A stretch of 64,000 bases of DNA from Arthrobacter sp. OV608 (GTDB lineage: Bacteria > Actinomycetota > Actinomycetes > Actinomycetales > Micrococcaceae): positions 62,001 to 126,000 of the forward strand of contig FOEZ01000007.1 of assembly GCA_900110595.1 (NCBI GenBank), given 5' to 3'. Shown here piece after piece: positions 53,341 through 62,152 of the stretch (the first letter of the stretch is position 1; each line of letters starts with the position of its first letter). A program made the position numbers and the translations under genes. The notes under the pieces were generated by a model that searched no databases, was not told the origin of the DNA, and saw nothing but the letters and a program-made list of their open reading frames with translations.

Positions 53341-53378
53341 AGACCCCCGTTGCCGGATTCCGGCGGCGGGGGTCTTTT
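53341..53378 (+). terminator. Intrinsic terminator of the S6-L9 operon
   Basis: AGACCCCCG (53341-53349) / CGGGGGTCT (53367-53375) with an inner TTGCCGG/CCGGCGG continuation forms a 16-pair stem (two G-U) around an ATT loop, followed by TTTT. It is a textbook Rho-independent terminator. Confidence 0.95.
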
Positions 53379-53393
53379 GCTTGTGCGGGAAGG

Positions 53394-53816
53394 TCAGGGG
53401 CTGTGCAGTTCCGCCATGACGTGCCGGTATCCGGTGCGGATCATCTCAGTGAGTACCTCGCGGTCCACGTCCTCGAGTCTGTTGATGTAGAGGCAGGCGG
53501 CCCCCGTCCTGTGCTTACCCAGAGCAGCCAGCAACCTGTCCGCGTCCGGTCCGTAGGTGAGGCCATACAGGGCCAGGTTTGCCTTCCGCGGTGAGAATCC
53601 GACGGCGGCCGAGTCCCCTTCCCGCCCGCTGCCATAGCGGTAGTGGTAGCTGCCAAAGCCCACAATGGTGGGTCCCCACATCATCGGCTCTTCCCCTGTG
53701 GCGCCACGCATGAGCTCGAGCAGTTCGAAGCCGTCTGTGCGCCGCCCCGGATGCTCCACCGATGCCAGGAACTGCTCAACAGGCACTGCGGTGGGCTGGG
53801 TTTTGTTCTCTGCCAT
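53394..53816 (-). CDS. DUF1801 domain protein
   Basis: 140 residues. EQFLASVEHPGRRTDGFELLELM and the middle MMWGPTIVGFGSYHYRYGS are the recognised DUF1801 features; the family may form a small metal- or ligand-binding cup, but its function is unknown. It faces the ribosomal operon tail to tail and is divergent from the PhzF gene, 58 bases from its start. Confidence 0.85.
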   Translation of the reverse strand: MAENKTQPTAVPVEQFLASVEHPGRRTDGFELLELMRGATGEEPMMWGPTIVGFGSYHYRYGSGREGDSAAVGFSPRKANLALYGLTYGPDADRLLAALGKHRTGAACLYINRLEDVDREVLTEMIRTGYRHVMAELHSP

Positions 53817-53874
53817 GGAACGTAGTGTCGCAGACCCGCCTGGTGCCCGCCATGACCGGTGATAGCCTGCAGCG

Positions 53875-54741
53875 GTGACTTCACCATCCCCGCATTCGCG
53901 GTCCCTGCTCAGCCGTCCCTTCCATCAGGTCGACGTCTTCTCCCGCGAGCCGTACAGGGGCAACCCGCTGGCCGTCGTCCTCGACGCTGAAGGCATGGCG
54001 GCGGAACAGATGCAGCAGTTTGCCAATTGGACCAACCTGTCGGAGACAACATTCCTGCTGCCCCCGACCGACCCGCGCGCCGATTACCGGGTCCGGATCT
54101 TCACGGGCAGTGAGGAGTTCCCGTTTGCCGGGCACCCGACACTCGGCTCGGCACACACATGGCTGGAATCCGGGGGAGTGCCGAAGTCTGACGGGTTCGT
54201 GGTGCAGGAGTGCGCCGCTGGACTGATCAGGGTAAAGCACGACGCCGGGCGGCTGGCTTTCGCGGCACCGCCCGTGACCCGCTTCGGGCCGGTGAGTGCT
54301 TCTGTCCGCCTCCAGTTGGCGGACGGCCTCCGGCTGCCGGAATCCCGCATCGTTGACGCTTCATGGCTGGTCAACGGGCCTGAGTGGATCGGTGTCCTGC
54401 TGGAATCCGCGGAGCAGGTACTGGCCATCGAGCCCGACCTCGCTGCGATGGGCGGGCTGAAGGTGGGCGTGATCGGTCCCCATGCCCCAGGCGCAGGCGC
54501 TGACTTCGAGGTCCGCACTTTTATCCCCGGTGACGCCATGACCGAGGACCCGGTGACCGGAAGTTTCAATGCCGGAGCGGCACAATGGCTGATCGGCAGC
54601 AACCGGGCCCCTGCCGAATACGTGGCGGCGCAAGGTACGGTCCTGGGCCGCGCGGGGAGGATCCACGTCGCGGCCGAAGGCGATGACATCTGGGTGGGCG
54701 GGTATTCCACCACCTGCATCCGCGGCATGGTGCAGCTCTAA
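53875..54741 (+). CDS. PhzF-family isomerase-like protein
   Basis: 288 residues. The N-terminal FHQVDVFSREPYRGNPLAVV and LSETTFLLPP with catalytic Glu57 are typical of PhzF, as are GSEEFPFAGHPTLGSAH and the repeated barrel in the second half (DPVTGSFNAGAAQWL). Phenazine genes are not nearby, so it probably performs another isomerisation. The GTG at 53875 is the start. Confidence 0.9.
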   Translation: MTSPSPHSRSLLSRPFHQVDVFSREPYRGNPLAVVLDAEGMAAEQMQQFANWTNLSETTFLLPPTDPRADYRVRIFTGSEEFPFAGHPTLGSAHTWLESGGVPKSDGFVVQECAAGLIRVKHDAGRLAFAAPPVTRFGPVSASVRLQLADGLRLPESRIVDASWLVNGPEWIGVLLESAEQVLAIEPDLAAMGGLKVGVIGPHAPGAGADFEVRTFIPGDAMTEDPVTGSFNAGAAQWLIGSNRAPAEYVAAQGTVLGRAGRIHVAAEGDDIWVGGYSTTCIRGMVQL

Positions 54742-54831
54742 GGCGCCGGGAATACTCCGGCACCCTGCCCTGTTCTGAAGGTAGATGCAAATGCATGTAT
54801 GATGAACGAACGAGCAACAGGAGAAAATGCC

Positions 54832-55458
54832 ATGGAATCCCGCCGCATCACAGTCCTATCCGCCGGGCTTGGCGTACCGTCGTCGAGCCGCCTGCTCGCT
54901 GACCAGCTGGCAGCCTCCGTGGAGGGGCAACTCCGCGCGGCCGGCTACAACGTGGCCGTGGACATCGTCGAACTCCGCGACCTCGCAGTGGACATCGCCA
55001 ACAACTTTGTGACCGGCTACGCGGCACCCCGCCTGGCAGAGGTCATTGCGGGAGTCGAGGCCTCGGACGGCATCATCGCCGTGACGCCGGTCTTCAGTGC
55101 TTCCTACAGCGGCCTGTTCAAGTCCTTCATCGATGTCCTCGACCCGAAATCGCTGGACGGCAAGGCAGTCCTGCTGGGCGCCACCGGCGGCACGGACCGC
55201 CACCAGATGGTGCTCGACTATGCCCTGCGGCCCCTGTTCAGCTACCTCCGCACCAGGATCGCCGCTACCGGTGTCTTCGCCGGCCCACAGGACTGGGGTA
55301 CGTCCGACGACGGCGGTTCCAGCCTTGCCGATCGGATCGACCGCGCCGCCGGGGAGTTCATTCGACTGCTGGAAGGACCTCAGCCCGGCCGGAAGCCCGC
55401 ACCGATGGAGTCCCTTCCTTTCGAGCAACTCCTGGCCGGAATCTCCGGAAACAACTGA
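54832..55458 (+). CDS. NADPH-dependent FMN reductase (CE1759 type)
   Basis: 208 residues with a flavodoxin-like fold: VLSAGLGVPSSSRLLAD is the phosphate-binding loop and TPVFSASYSGLFKSFIDVLD the flavin-contact region. ACAGGAGAAAATGCC precedes the ATG at 54832, so the open frame upstream to 54799 is not needed. It probably supplies reduced FMN to a monooxygenase, none of which is nearby. Confidence 0.88.
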   Translation: MESRRITVLSAGLGVPSSSRLLADQLAASVEGQLRAAGYNVAVDIVELRDLAVDIANNFVTGYAAPRLAEVIAGVEASDGIIAVTPVFSASYSGLFKSFIDVLDPKSLDGKAVLLGATGGTDRHQMVLDYALRPLFSYLRTRIAATGVFAGPQDWGTSDDGGSSLADRIDRAAGEFIRLLEGPQPGRKPAPMESLPFEQLLAGISGNN

Positions 55459-55669
55459 GCTCCGCAGCCCGGTAGGGGCCCCATCGGGGCACGACGGCCC
55501 ACATAGGAGGGCGGGGCAGGCCGCAGGCGTGCGGTCAACGGCAGTGCAATAGGGGATTCCACATGCCTCACATTGGGGGGAGCCCGGGGGTTGTTTTTGA
55601 TGCCCCCCGCAACTGAGACTGAACGAACTGGGGATTGACTGTTGGATTCAACTCCGGGGAGCAAAGTTA

Positions 55670-57928
55670 ATGGACTATCCTTTTTTTCAATCCGGCGAGC
55701 GTGGTCCCAGGAGTTCCTGGCCTTTTCTAAGGCGGGGAGTTTATCGCTCTGCTGATCACCGTCCGCGTAGGTCGCGGAATCTACGCCTCCATGCGATCCT
55801 GACTGCACTGCTTGTGGCGCTTGCCGCCCTAGTGGTGCCGGGGGTGGCTTCAGCGGCTGCTGGCGATGTCGGAAGCGAGGGTCCCTCGCACACGGGGACG
55901 GGGACGCCGACGGGTACCAAGCGGGCCACCAGTGCGCTGTGGTTCAACGACGGGTTCTGGTGGGGGAATCTGTGGGATACCGCCAGCCAGGATTTCCATA
56001 TCTTCAAGTTCAACGCCGGCTCCTGGGTCAATACGGGTGTGGCGACGGAAACGCGCAATGACACCCACCATGATGTGCTGTGGGACGGGAACACGCTGTA
56101 CGTGGCGAGCTACAAGTTCGTCAACGACGGCGTGGCGGCCCAGGCTGGCTTCCCGACCAAGATGCGGCGGTACAGCTATGACAAAGCTAATCAGAAGTAC
56201 ACGCTGCTGACGCAGAGCACTACCAATATCAACAACTCCAAAGTTGAAGTTCTCACCATCGACAAGGATTCGACCGGCCGGGTGTGGGCCTCGTGGCAGG
56301 AGAACAATCGCATTTGGCTAAACGCAACTGCGACGGATGGCAAGACTTGGGGGACGCCATTCCCGCATCCTGATGCGAAGTTGAGTACCGTCTCTATGGA
56401 CGACACGTCAGCCGTGATCGCCTTCGGCGGGAAGATCGGTGTGATGTGGAGCCGGCAGATGGGAGATGCCACCGACGCCATGTATTGGAGCGTCCACGAC
56501 GACACGGCACTATCCAACACTAACTGGAGCACTCCTCTGCCCGCCGTGTCCGGCACGCGCAGCAGTGATGATCATATGAACCTGAAGTGGCTGGACTCTT
56601 CGAGTGGCCGGGTTTTCGCGGCCATCAAGACGTCGAACACATCCGCAAACCTGCCGCTGATCCAGCTGTTGTCGCTGGATACCACGGCGGATACCACGAC
56701 CGCGAAGTGGACGGTGAGCACAATCGCGACCGTGTCTGAATGCCCGAACCGCGTGATCGTCTTGATCGACGAGTTCGCCCAAAGAGTGCGTACCTTTGCT
56801 ACCTATCCCAAGCCGAGCGGCACCACGAATGCCGGAGTCTGCACTAGTTCGGGAGGCGCGATCTACGAAAAATCCGCCCCGCTGAATAACATCAGCTCCA
56901 TAACCACCGCTACGAAGATACCTCGTATCATGGATGCCGATCAGTACGTACACAACGTGACATCAACGAAGCAGAACCTGAACAATGCGACGAGCACAGC
57001 CAACAGCGGCCTGCTGGTGCTCGCCGATGCGAACGCCACCAGCAGGTACTGGCACTACTACGACGGCACGGGCGGTGGCGGCCCTGTTGGCACACCTGAC
57101 ACCACGCCTCCGACGGTGACTGCTACGACTCCGACTTCTGGTGCGACTAACGTAGCGGTGGGCACGAATGTGACGGCGACGTTGTCAGAAGCGGTGGACC
57201 CGTCCACAAACTGGCCGGCAAGCTTCACGTTGACCGGGCCAACGGCGGCGGTGCCGGCCGGTGTGACGTACAACAGTACGAGCAGGATTGCTACCTTGGA
57301 TCCCGCTTCAGACCTGGCTGCCAATACGACGTATACGGCGAAGATCGGTGGGGTGAAGGACGTTGCCGGTAACGCGATGGCGGACAAGACGTGGACCTTC
57401 ACCACGGCTCCTGCGACGACTCCGCCGCCAACCGGCACACCGCAGACCGTCACTGTAACGGCGTCCGAGGACACTTATGTGTCCAACGGTACGGGTTTGA
57501 CGACGACGAACTTTGGCACGAGTGCCATCCTAGGTGTGGACAACAGCCCGGTGGAGGTCGCGTACTTGAAGTTCGACCTGTCGCCCTATGGGGGCAGGAC
57601 GTTGCAGAGTGCGACGTTGAAGCTCAAGAGCGCCGGGAGCGGGTCGACGGGAATCCAGAAGGTCAAACTGGTCGCCAATGATGGATGGTCCGAGACCGCT
57701 ATCACGTCCGAAACGAAAAGCGCTTATCCGTTGGGCGCTACCAGCATTGGCACGCTCGGCCCGACCGCTGTCAACACCCCCTACGAGGTGACGCTGGACC
57801 CCGCCGCCGTCCGCGGGGAGCTCGGCCAACCGCTATCGCTTGGTCTGGATTCCACCAGCAGCGACGGCCTGGACCTCAACTCCAGCGAGACCGCTAGTCC
57901 TCCGCAGCTGGTGCTCACCTTCCAGTAG
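55670..57928 (+). CDS. Secreted multidomain protein with Big_5 and DNRLRE domains
   Basis: 752 residues. A long basic N-terminus is followed by a signal peptide ending near VASAAAG. Residues ~65-465 form a beta-rich region with repeated W/F-rich strands such as ALWFNDGFWWGNLWD, perhaps a propeller. Then comes a bacterial Ig-like (Big_5) domain with TPPTVTATTPTSGATNVAV and DVAGNAMADKTWTFT, and a C-terminal DNRLRE/CBM96-like domain with DTYVSNGTGLTTTNFG and LKFDLSP. It has fewer G/C third positions than neighbours. It is secreted and probably carbohydrate- or surface-binding; enzyme activity is unknown. GGGGAGC precedes the ATG by 8 bases. Confidence 0.85.
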   Translation: MDYPFFQSGERGPRSSWPFLRRGVYRSADHRPRRSRNLRLHAILTALLVALAALVVPGVASAAAGDVGSEGPSHTGTGTPTGTKRATSALWFNDGFWWGNLWDTASQDFHIFKFNAGSWVNTGVATETRNDTHHDVLWDGNTLYVASYKFVNDGVAAQAGFPTKMRRYSYDKANQKYTLLTQSTTNINNSKVEVLTIDKDSTGRVWASWQENNRIWLNATATDGKTWGTPFPHPDAKLSTVSMDDTSAVIAFGGKIGVMWSRQMGDATDAMYWSVHDDTALSNTNWSTPLPAVSGTRSSDDHMNLKWLDSSSGRVFAAIKTSNTSANLPLIQLLSLDTTADTTTAKWTVSTIATVSECPNRVIVLIDEFAQRVRTFATYPKPSGTTNAGVCTSSGGAIYEKSAPLNNISSITTATKIPRIMDADQYVHNVTSTKQNLNNATSTANSGLLVLADANATSRYWHYYDGTGGGGPVGTPDTTPPTVTATTPTSGATNVAVGTNVTATLSEAVDPSTNWPASFTLTGPTAAVPAGVTYNSTSRIATLDPASDLAANTTYTAKIGGVKDVAGNAMADKTWTFTTAPATTPPPTGTPQTVTVTASEDTYVSNGTGLTTTNFGTSAILGVDNSPVEVAYLKFDLSPYGGRTLQSATLKLKSAGSGSTGIQKVKLVANDGWSETAITSETKSAYPLGATSIGTLGPTAVNTPYEVTLDPAAVRGELGQPLSLGLDSTSSDGLDLNSSETASPPQLVLTFQ

Positions 57929-57949
57929 ATCAGGCGGGACGCGAAACTA

Positions 57950-57994
57950 AAGTGGCCGGGACTGGCATCCGCAAGGATGGAGTCCCGGCCACTT
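57950..57994. terminator. Bidirectional terminator hairpin
   Basis: AAGTGGCCGGGACT (57950-57963) / AGTCCCGGCCACTT (57981-57994) is a 14-bp perfect stem. Inside, CATCC and GGATG extend it around a GCAA tetraloop. On the minus strand the stem is followed by TAGTTTCG, on the plus by CCATG. It lies 21 bases after the secreted-protein stop and 112 bases from the end of the opposite gene. Confidence 0.85.
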
Positions 57995-58106
57995 CCATGT
58001 TTACCGCCCCAGGCCAGCGGGCGACAGGCTCACTAAGCCAAGGGCCCGGCCCGCAAGACAGAGGCCCCGCCGCTATGCGCCACAGGCAATGCGAAGCCTG
58101 CCTCGC

Positions 58107-58676
58107 TCAGTCTTCCAGCAGCTCGATGAACTCCCGGGCCTGCTTCATGGAAATGTCTGAATGCCGGGTGAGGGCCGTGGCGGCGGCTTCGGTGTCCCCG
58201 CTGCGGGCCAGCGTGCGGATCCGGCCGTAGATTTCGTCGTTGAGCATGTTGCTGCTGACTTCCCGGGTCACGTCGCCTTTACTGGCGATGGCCCGGTAGC
58301 GGTAGGGGAAGCGCTCGGGCTCGTCGTCGTCATCTTCCGTAGTGGCCGGGGCTGCCTCAGGACTCCGGTAGGGCTGCGGGTGGGCTGCCAGCGCACCCAC
58401 CGCGTCGCGGGACGCCCGCAGGCCCTCTCCCGTGGCCTCGTAGTACAGCTTGATCGCAGCCATCGCCTGCCCCTGGGCAATCAGGGCATAAAGCCTGCGG
58501 TGTTCCTCTTCCGAAAGCTTGGCGGCGGCGGTGCGCGCCAGTTCGGCGGGAGTGGGGGCAGGCCCGGACGGCACAGCACTGCGGGCAGCCTTCCGCCGGC
58601 CGAGGGCGCGGACGGCCAGTGTTCCGCCGGCAACCACTGCCAGGAGAATAAGGACCGGGGCCACAAGCGATTCCAT
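58107..58676 (-). CDS. Small membrane-anchored hypothetical protein
   Basis: 189 residues. One N-terminal span (about 5-27) is followed by a basic segment and a soluble domain. Two repeated helical pieces, LYALIAQGQAMAAIKLYYEATGEGL and then a C-terminal RIRTLARSGDTEAAATALT region, resemble the fold of ribosomal L7/L12 C-terminal or short UBA-like helices. Acidic DDDDEPE lies between them. Function unknown. The next gene starts 2 bases upstream of its own start region, so the two minus-strand genes are a pair. Confidence 0.75.
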   Translation of the reverse strand: MESLVAPVLILLAVVAGGTLAVRALGRRKAARSAVPSGPAPTPAELARTAAAKLSEEEHRRLYALIAQGQAMAAIKLYYEATGEGLRASRDAVGALAAHPQPYRSPEAAPATTEDDDDEPERFPYRYRAIASKGDVTREVSSNMLNDEIYGRIRTLARSGDTEAAATALTRHSDISMKQAREFIELLED

Positions 58677-58678
58677 GT

Positions 58679-58951
58679 CTAACGCCGTTCTATGTGCTTC
58701 CTGGCAGCAGCCAGGTCCGATGATGCCTGGGTGTTCTGGCTGGGCCTGGTGATCCGCTCGAGTTGGGCCCGGGCAGCAGTAGCAGCCTGGACTTGGGCAG
58801 CGTAGTGCTGAGCGGAGCGTTCTGCCAGGTCACGCTGGTATTTTTCGGCGTCCGATATTCCCGAGTCGCGCGGCCTCAGGGCCGTAATAAGGCCCCAGAT
58901 GAGCGCCACCAGTACGATCGCAGGCAACAGGACCAGCAGTAGTTCGCCCAT
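58679..58951 (-). CDS. Small membrane protein with coiled-coil
   Basis: 90 residues. One N-terminal span (about 5-24, LLLVLLPAIVLVALIWGLI) then a helical, alanine- and glutamine-rich cytoplasmic stretch with heptad-like spacing (ERSAQHYAAQVQAATAARAQLERI). It lies directly upstream of the 189-residue membrane protein with a 2-base gap, so both are likely co-transcribed. No family recognised. Confidence 0.75.
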   Translation of the reverse strand: MGELLLVLLPAIVLVALIWGLITALRPRDSGISDAEKYQRDLAERSAQHYAAQVQAATAARAQLERITRPSQNTQASSDLAAARKHIERR

Positions 58952-58976
58952 GCATAGAGCTTATGCCAGATCCGGG

Positions 58977-58985
58977 TTATCCACA
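58977..58985 (+). promoter_or_regulatory. DnaA box (perfect)
   Basis: TTATCCACA matches the canonical DnaA box. It is the first of the sites listed for the dnaB upstream region. Binding is likely in isolation only if ATP-DnaA is abundant, so function depends on the cluster. Confidence 0.6.
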
Positions 58986-59129
58986 GCAATATTCACCTCT
59001 GCGCATGAAGGGCGGGCGGGAGCCCGAAGCCGGCGTCCCGAATGGAATATGAGGGCTGCCACACAGCATCTGCTGGACCTTCAGGACTCGGTGCACCTCT
59101 CTCACAGGGGACCGCCGGACGACACGCGC

Positions 59130-59147
59130 TGTGGATTAAATTCCACA
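59130..59147. promoter_or_regulatory. Dyad of DnaA-box-like words
   Basis: TGTGGATTAAATTCCACA is an 18-base dyad with TGTGGA and TCCACA arms, i.e. two face-to-face DnaA-box-like words with an AT-rich centre. The arms resemble TTATCCACA variants. Confidence 0.45.
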
Positions 59148-59277
59148 GAAGAAATATTTACTCCACACGCAGCTATGGACGTTTCCGCAGGTCAGAGCCG
59201 TCCGCCTGCCAAAACTTTTTTTGTTTCCACAGGTTTCCCCACAGGCTGTGCACAAGCTATGCCCGGTACTGCACAGG

Positions 59278-59286
59278 TTATCCACA
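59278..59286 (+). promoter_or_regulatory. DnaA box (perfect)
   Basis: Second exact TTATCCACA in the region, 300 bases after the first and 334 bases before dnaB. It sits just after a run of imperfect words (TTTCCACA at 59224, CCCCACA at 59237). Confidence 0.6.
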
Positions 59287-59619
59287 CCCCTTGGCGCATG
59301 CTGGCTTTGAGGCTGGACTCCTGGCGGCTAGCGTAGCGGGGTACCTGTTCTTCGGCCCCCAGGCGGCTTATGGGAGGGCCATCTGGTGCTGCTGGACAGA
59401 ATCGCTGATCCGCCAGGAACAGTTTGTTGTGGAAAACCTGTGGATAGTGGGGATAACTCCTGCTGACAGTCACGCGAAGGCTGGCCGGGCAGAATTGTCA
59501 GAGCCAACGGGTAGACCTGGACAGGTGGCGGAGCGGGGCTTTTCCCCGCATCGCCTTAGCAGGATGGATCGTCACCGGGCACTCATGTTCGGCGGTGTAC
59601 ACAATGGAGGACGGCAGCT

Positions 59620-61002
59620 TTGTCTATAGCGCATCTGGACCCGGTCGAGGCCACCCGAGGATCGGACGCGAGCCGGAAACCTCCACAGGATATTCCCGCG
59701 GAGCAGTCTGTCCTCGGCGGCATGATGCTGTCCAAGGACGCCATCGCGGACGTCGTGGAGATCCTCCGCGGCCAAGACTTCTACCGCCCGGCACACGAAA
59801 CCATCTACGAGGCCATCATCGACCTCTACGGCCGCGGTGAACCGGCGGACGCTGTCACCGTCTCCGATGAGCTCACCAAGCGTGCCGAGATCAACCGGAT
59901 CGGCGGGCCCGCCTACCTCCATGAGCTGATCCAGACTGTTCCCACCGCAGCCAACGCCGGCTACTACGCCGAGATTGTGGCCGAGCGCGCCGTCCTGCGC
60001 CGGCTCGTCAATGCCGGTACCAAGATCGTCCAGCTGGGCTACGGCTCCGACGGCGAGGTGGAGGACCTGGTCAACCAGGCCCAGGCCGAGGTCTACGCCG
60101 TGGCCGAGCGCCGCACCGCCGAAGACTACGTGGTGCTCAAGGACGTGATGGAGTCCACCGTGGACGAGATCGAGGCGTCCGGCCACCGCGGTGAAGGCAT
60201 GACAGGCGTGCCCACCGGCTTTTTTGAACTGGATGAGCTCACCCACGGGCTGCACCCCGGACAGATGATCGTTATCGCCGCCCGCCCTGCGGTCGGTAAG
60301 TCAACCTTCGCCCTGGACTTCGCCCGGTCCGCGGCTATCAAGAACAACCTGTCCACCGTGATGTTCTCGCTCGAAATGGGCCGAAACGAGATTGCCATGC
60401 GCCTGCTCTCCGCCGAGGCAACCATCGGCCTGCAGGACCTCCGCAAGGGAACTATCAAGGACGAGCAGTGGTCCAAGATCGCCACCACCATGGGCCGGAT
60501 GAACGATGCGCCGCTGTTCATCGACGACAGCCCCAACATGTCACTGATGGAAATCCGGGCCAAGTGCCGCCGACTCAAGCAGCAGCACGATCTCAAGCTG
60601 GTGATCCTCGACTACCTGCAGTTGATGAGCTCCGGCAAGAAAGTGGAGTCGCGCCAGCAGGAAGTCTCCGAGTTCTCCCGTGCGCTGAAGCTGCTCGCCA
60701 AAGAGCTCCAGGTCCCCGTCATCGCGCTGTCCCAGCTGAACCGTGGGTCCGAGCAGCGCTCGGACAAGCGGCCCATGGTGTCGGACCTTCGTGAATCGGG
60801 CTCCATCGAGCAGGATGCCGACATGGTGATCCTGCTCCACCGCGAAGACGTCTACGACAAAGAATCACCGCGCGCCGGTGAAGCGGACATCCTGGTGGCC
60901 AAGCACCGTAACGGCCCCACCAAGGACATCGTGGTCGCGTTCCAGGGCCACTACTCCCGCTTTGCCAACATGGCGGCCGACGCCGGCGGCGGCGGCTTCT
61001 AA
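59620..61002 (+). CDS. dnaB: Replicative DNA helicase DnaB
   Basis: 460 residues, the hexameric 5'-3' replicative helicase. The N-terminal domain (PPQDIPAEQSVLGGMMLS) is followed by the RecA-like motor with Walker A ARPAVGKSTF (~223-232), Walker B LVILDYLQLM and the later RESGSIEQDADMVI. No intein interrupts it. The start is TTG at 59620, preceded by ATGGAGGACGGCAGC (GGAGG 8 bases away); no better in-frame ATG/GTG exists nearby. The position after rplI, with several unrelated genes between, differs from the usual direct rplI-dnaB adjacency in many bacteria. Confidence 0.98.
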   Translation: MSIAHLDPVEATRGSDASRKPPQDIPAEQSVLGGMMLSKDAIADVVEILRGQDFYRPAHETIYEAIIDLYGRGEPADAVTVSDELTKRAEINRIGGPAYLHELIQTVPTAANAGYYAEIVAERAVLRRLVNAGTKIVQLGYGSDGEVEDLVNQAQAEVYAVAERRTAEDYVVLKDVMESTVDEIEASGHRGEGMTGVPTGFFELDELTHGLHPGQMIVIAARPAVGKSTFALDFARSAAIKNNLSTVMFSLEMGRNEIAMRLLSAEATIGLQDLRKGTIKDEQWSKIATTMGRMNDAPLFIDDSPNMSLMEIRAKCRRLKQQHDLKLVILDYLQLMSSGKKVESRQQEVSEFSRALKLLAKELQVPVIALSQLNRGSEQRSDKRPMVSDLRESGSIEQDADMVILLHREDVYDKESPRAGEADILVAKHRNGPTKDIVVAFQGHYSRFANMAADAGGGGF

Positions 61003-61031
61003 GCGTCAGCCCGGGTTGGCTCCTTGTCGCC

Positions 61032-62003
61032 TCAGCCCTGGGCCAGCAGATGGTTGGGCAGCCGGTTCCCCGGCGCCTGGCCCCGGATTTCCAGCAGCTC
61101 CCGTGCGTGCGCGTGGAGCCTCCTGTCCTCGTCGCTGACGGGCACCCAAGCCGGTACAGGCACCGAGTTGCCGTCGGCGTCGCGCGCCACCATCACGGTG
61201 AGGCAGTAGGTGGTGAGGTCCATCTCACCGCTCTTCGGGTCTCCGGAGCGGACGTGGACTGCGATGTGCATGCCCTTGGTTCCGGTGTACACCAGGCGGG
61301 CCTCAACCTCCACCACGTGGCCGATCAGGAGCGGACGGTAGAACCGGACGCCGCCGGAGAACACCGCCACGGTATCCATTCCGCAGTAGCGGGAGGCGCA
61401 GACGTATGCCGCCTCATCGATCCACTTCATCACGATGCCGCCGTGGACCTTGCCGCCCCAGTTCACGTCCGTGGGAGCGGCCATAAAACGCAGGGTGACC
61501 CGCTCTGCCGTTCCTGCATCCGTATATTCCTGCCGGTTCATGGCTTCCACGATCTGCTCGCGGATGTTGATCCGGGCCAGCGCATGGTCCCGCTGCTCGA
61601 TCTCTTGCGCAGTGACGGGCTCGAACTGCTTGACCGGGATGGGTTTTCCATCCTCGCCCACAGCAACAAAGATCACCATGCACTGGCTGCGCATCGTGGC
61701 CGGGCCGCCCTTCGGATCCCCGGAGGACACCACGGTGCGGATATGCATGGAGGAGCGCCCGGTGTAAACAATGGTGGCTTCGACCTCCACCATGTCCCCG
61801 CTGTTCACCGGATCCGCGAAGTGGATATTTCCCACATAGGCCGTGACGCAGTAGGACTTGGCCCAGCCCACAGCCGCCGCGTAGGCAGCCTTGTCCACCC
61901 ACTCCAGGACTGTTCCCGCATCCACCGAGCCACTGTGGCCCACGTCCATGGGGGCGGCCAGGAAGCGGAGGGTCACGGAGTTGGCAGTGCCGGCGTCAGT
62001 CAT
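61032..62003 (-). CDS. Acyl-CoA thioesterase with two hotdog domains
   Basis: 323 residues containing two homologous hotdog domains, one at about 5-150 (FLAAPMDVGHSGSVDAGTVL) and another at about 165-305 (FMAAPTDVNWGGKVHGGIV). The pattern of duplicated hotdogs is that of cytosolic acyl-CoA hydrolases. It faces dnaB tail to tail, 29 bases apart. The ATG at 62003 is chosen because upstream residues are Cys/Arg/Pro-rich. Confidence 0.9.
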   Translation of the reverse strand: MTDAGTANSVTLRFLAAPMDVGHSGSVDAGTVLEWVDKAAYAAAVGWAKSYCVTAYVGNIHFADPVNSGDMVEVEATIVYTGRSSMHIRTVVSSGDPKGGPATMRSQCMVIFVAVGEDGKPIPVKQFEPVTAQEIEQRDHALARINIREQIVEAMNRQEYTDAGTAERVTLRFMAAPTDVNWGGKVHGGIVMKWIDEAAYVCASRYCGMDTVAVFSGGVRFYRPLLIGHVVEVEARLVYTGTKGMHIAVHVRSGDPKSGEMDLTTYCLTVMVARDADGNSVPVPAWVPVSDEDRRLHAHARELLEIRGQAPGNRLPNHLLAQG

Positions 62004-62101
62004 GGTGCGATCATACTGACGCTCCTGGTTACCTGCCGGTTGGGGCCTGTCGCCAGGTGCTGGCACGGCGCCAGAGCGGCAGCCGCAACAGCGTTTAAGC
62101 A

Positions 62102-62139
62102 CAGCTGGCCCGTCCGCTGGAAGGCGGGCGGGCCAGCTG
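62102..62139 (-). terminator. Terminator hairpin downstream of the lyase gene
   Basis: CAGCTGGCCCG (62102-62112) / CGGGCCAGCTG (62129-62139) plus an inner CCGC/GCGG and a T-G pair give a 16-pair stem with a 6-base loop. It lies 13 bases after the minus-strand lyase stop and has no U-run. Confidence 0.75.
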
Positions 62140-62152
62140 GTGGCGGGTAAGG

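Larger units (their letters stand above)
58952..59619. other. Intergenic region upstream of dnaB, rich in DnaA-box-like words
   Basis: 668 bases with no convincing ORF, containing the dnaB promoter region. TTATCCACA occurs perfectly at 58977-58985 and 59278-59286. One-base variants are at 59439-59447 (reverse CTATCCACA) and 59130-59138 (reverse TAATCCACA), and further TCCACA words are at 59139-59147, 59223-59231 and 59428-59436 (reverse). AT-rich stretches (gaaatattta near 59152 and aaaactttttttg near 59214) stand out against the GC-rich surroundings. It may be a DnaA-binding regulatory or origin-like region. Confidence 0.6.
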
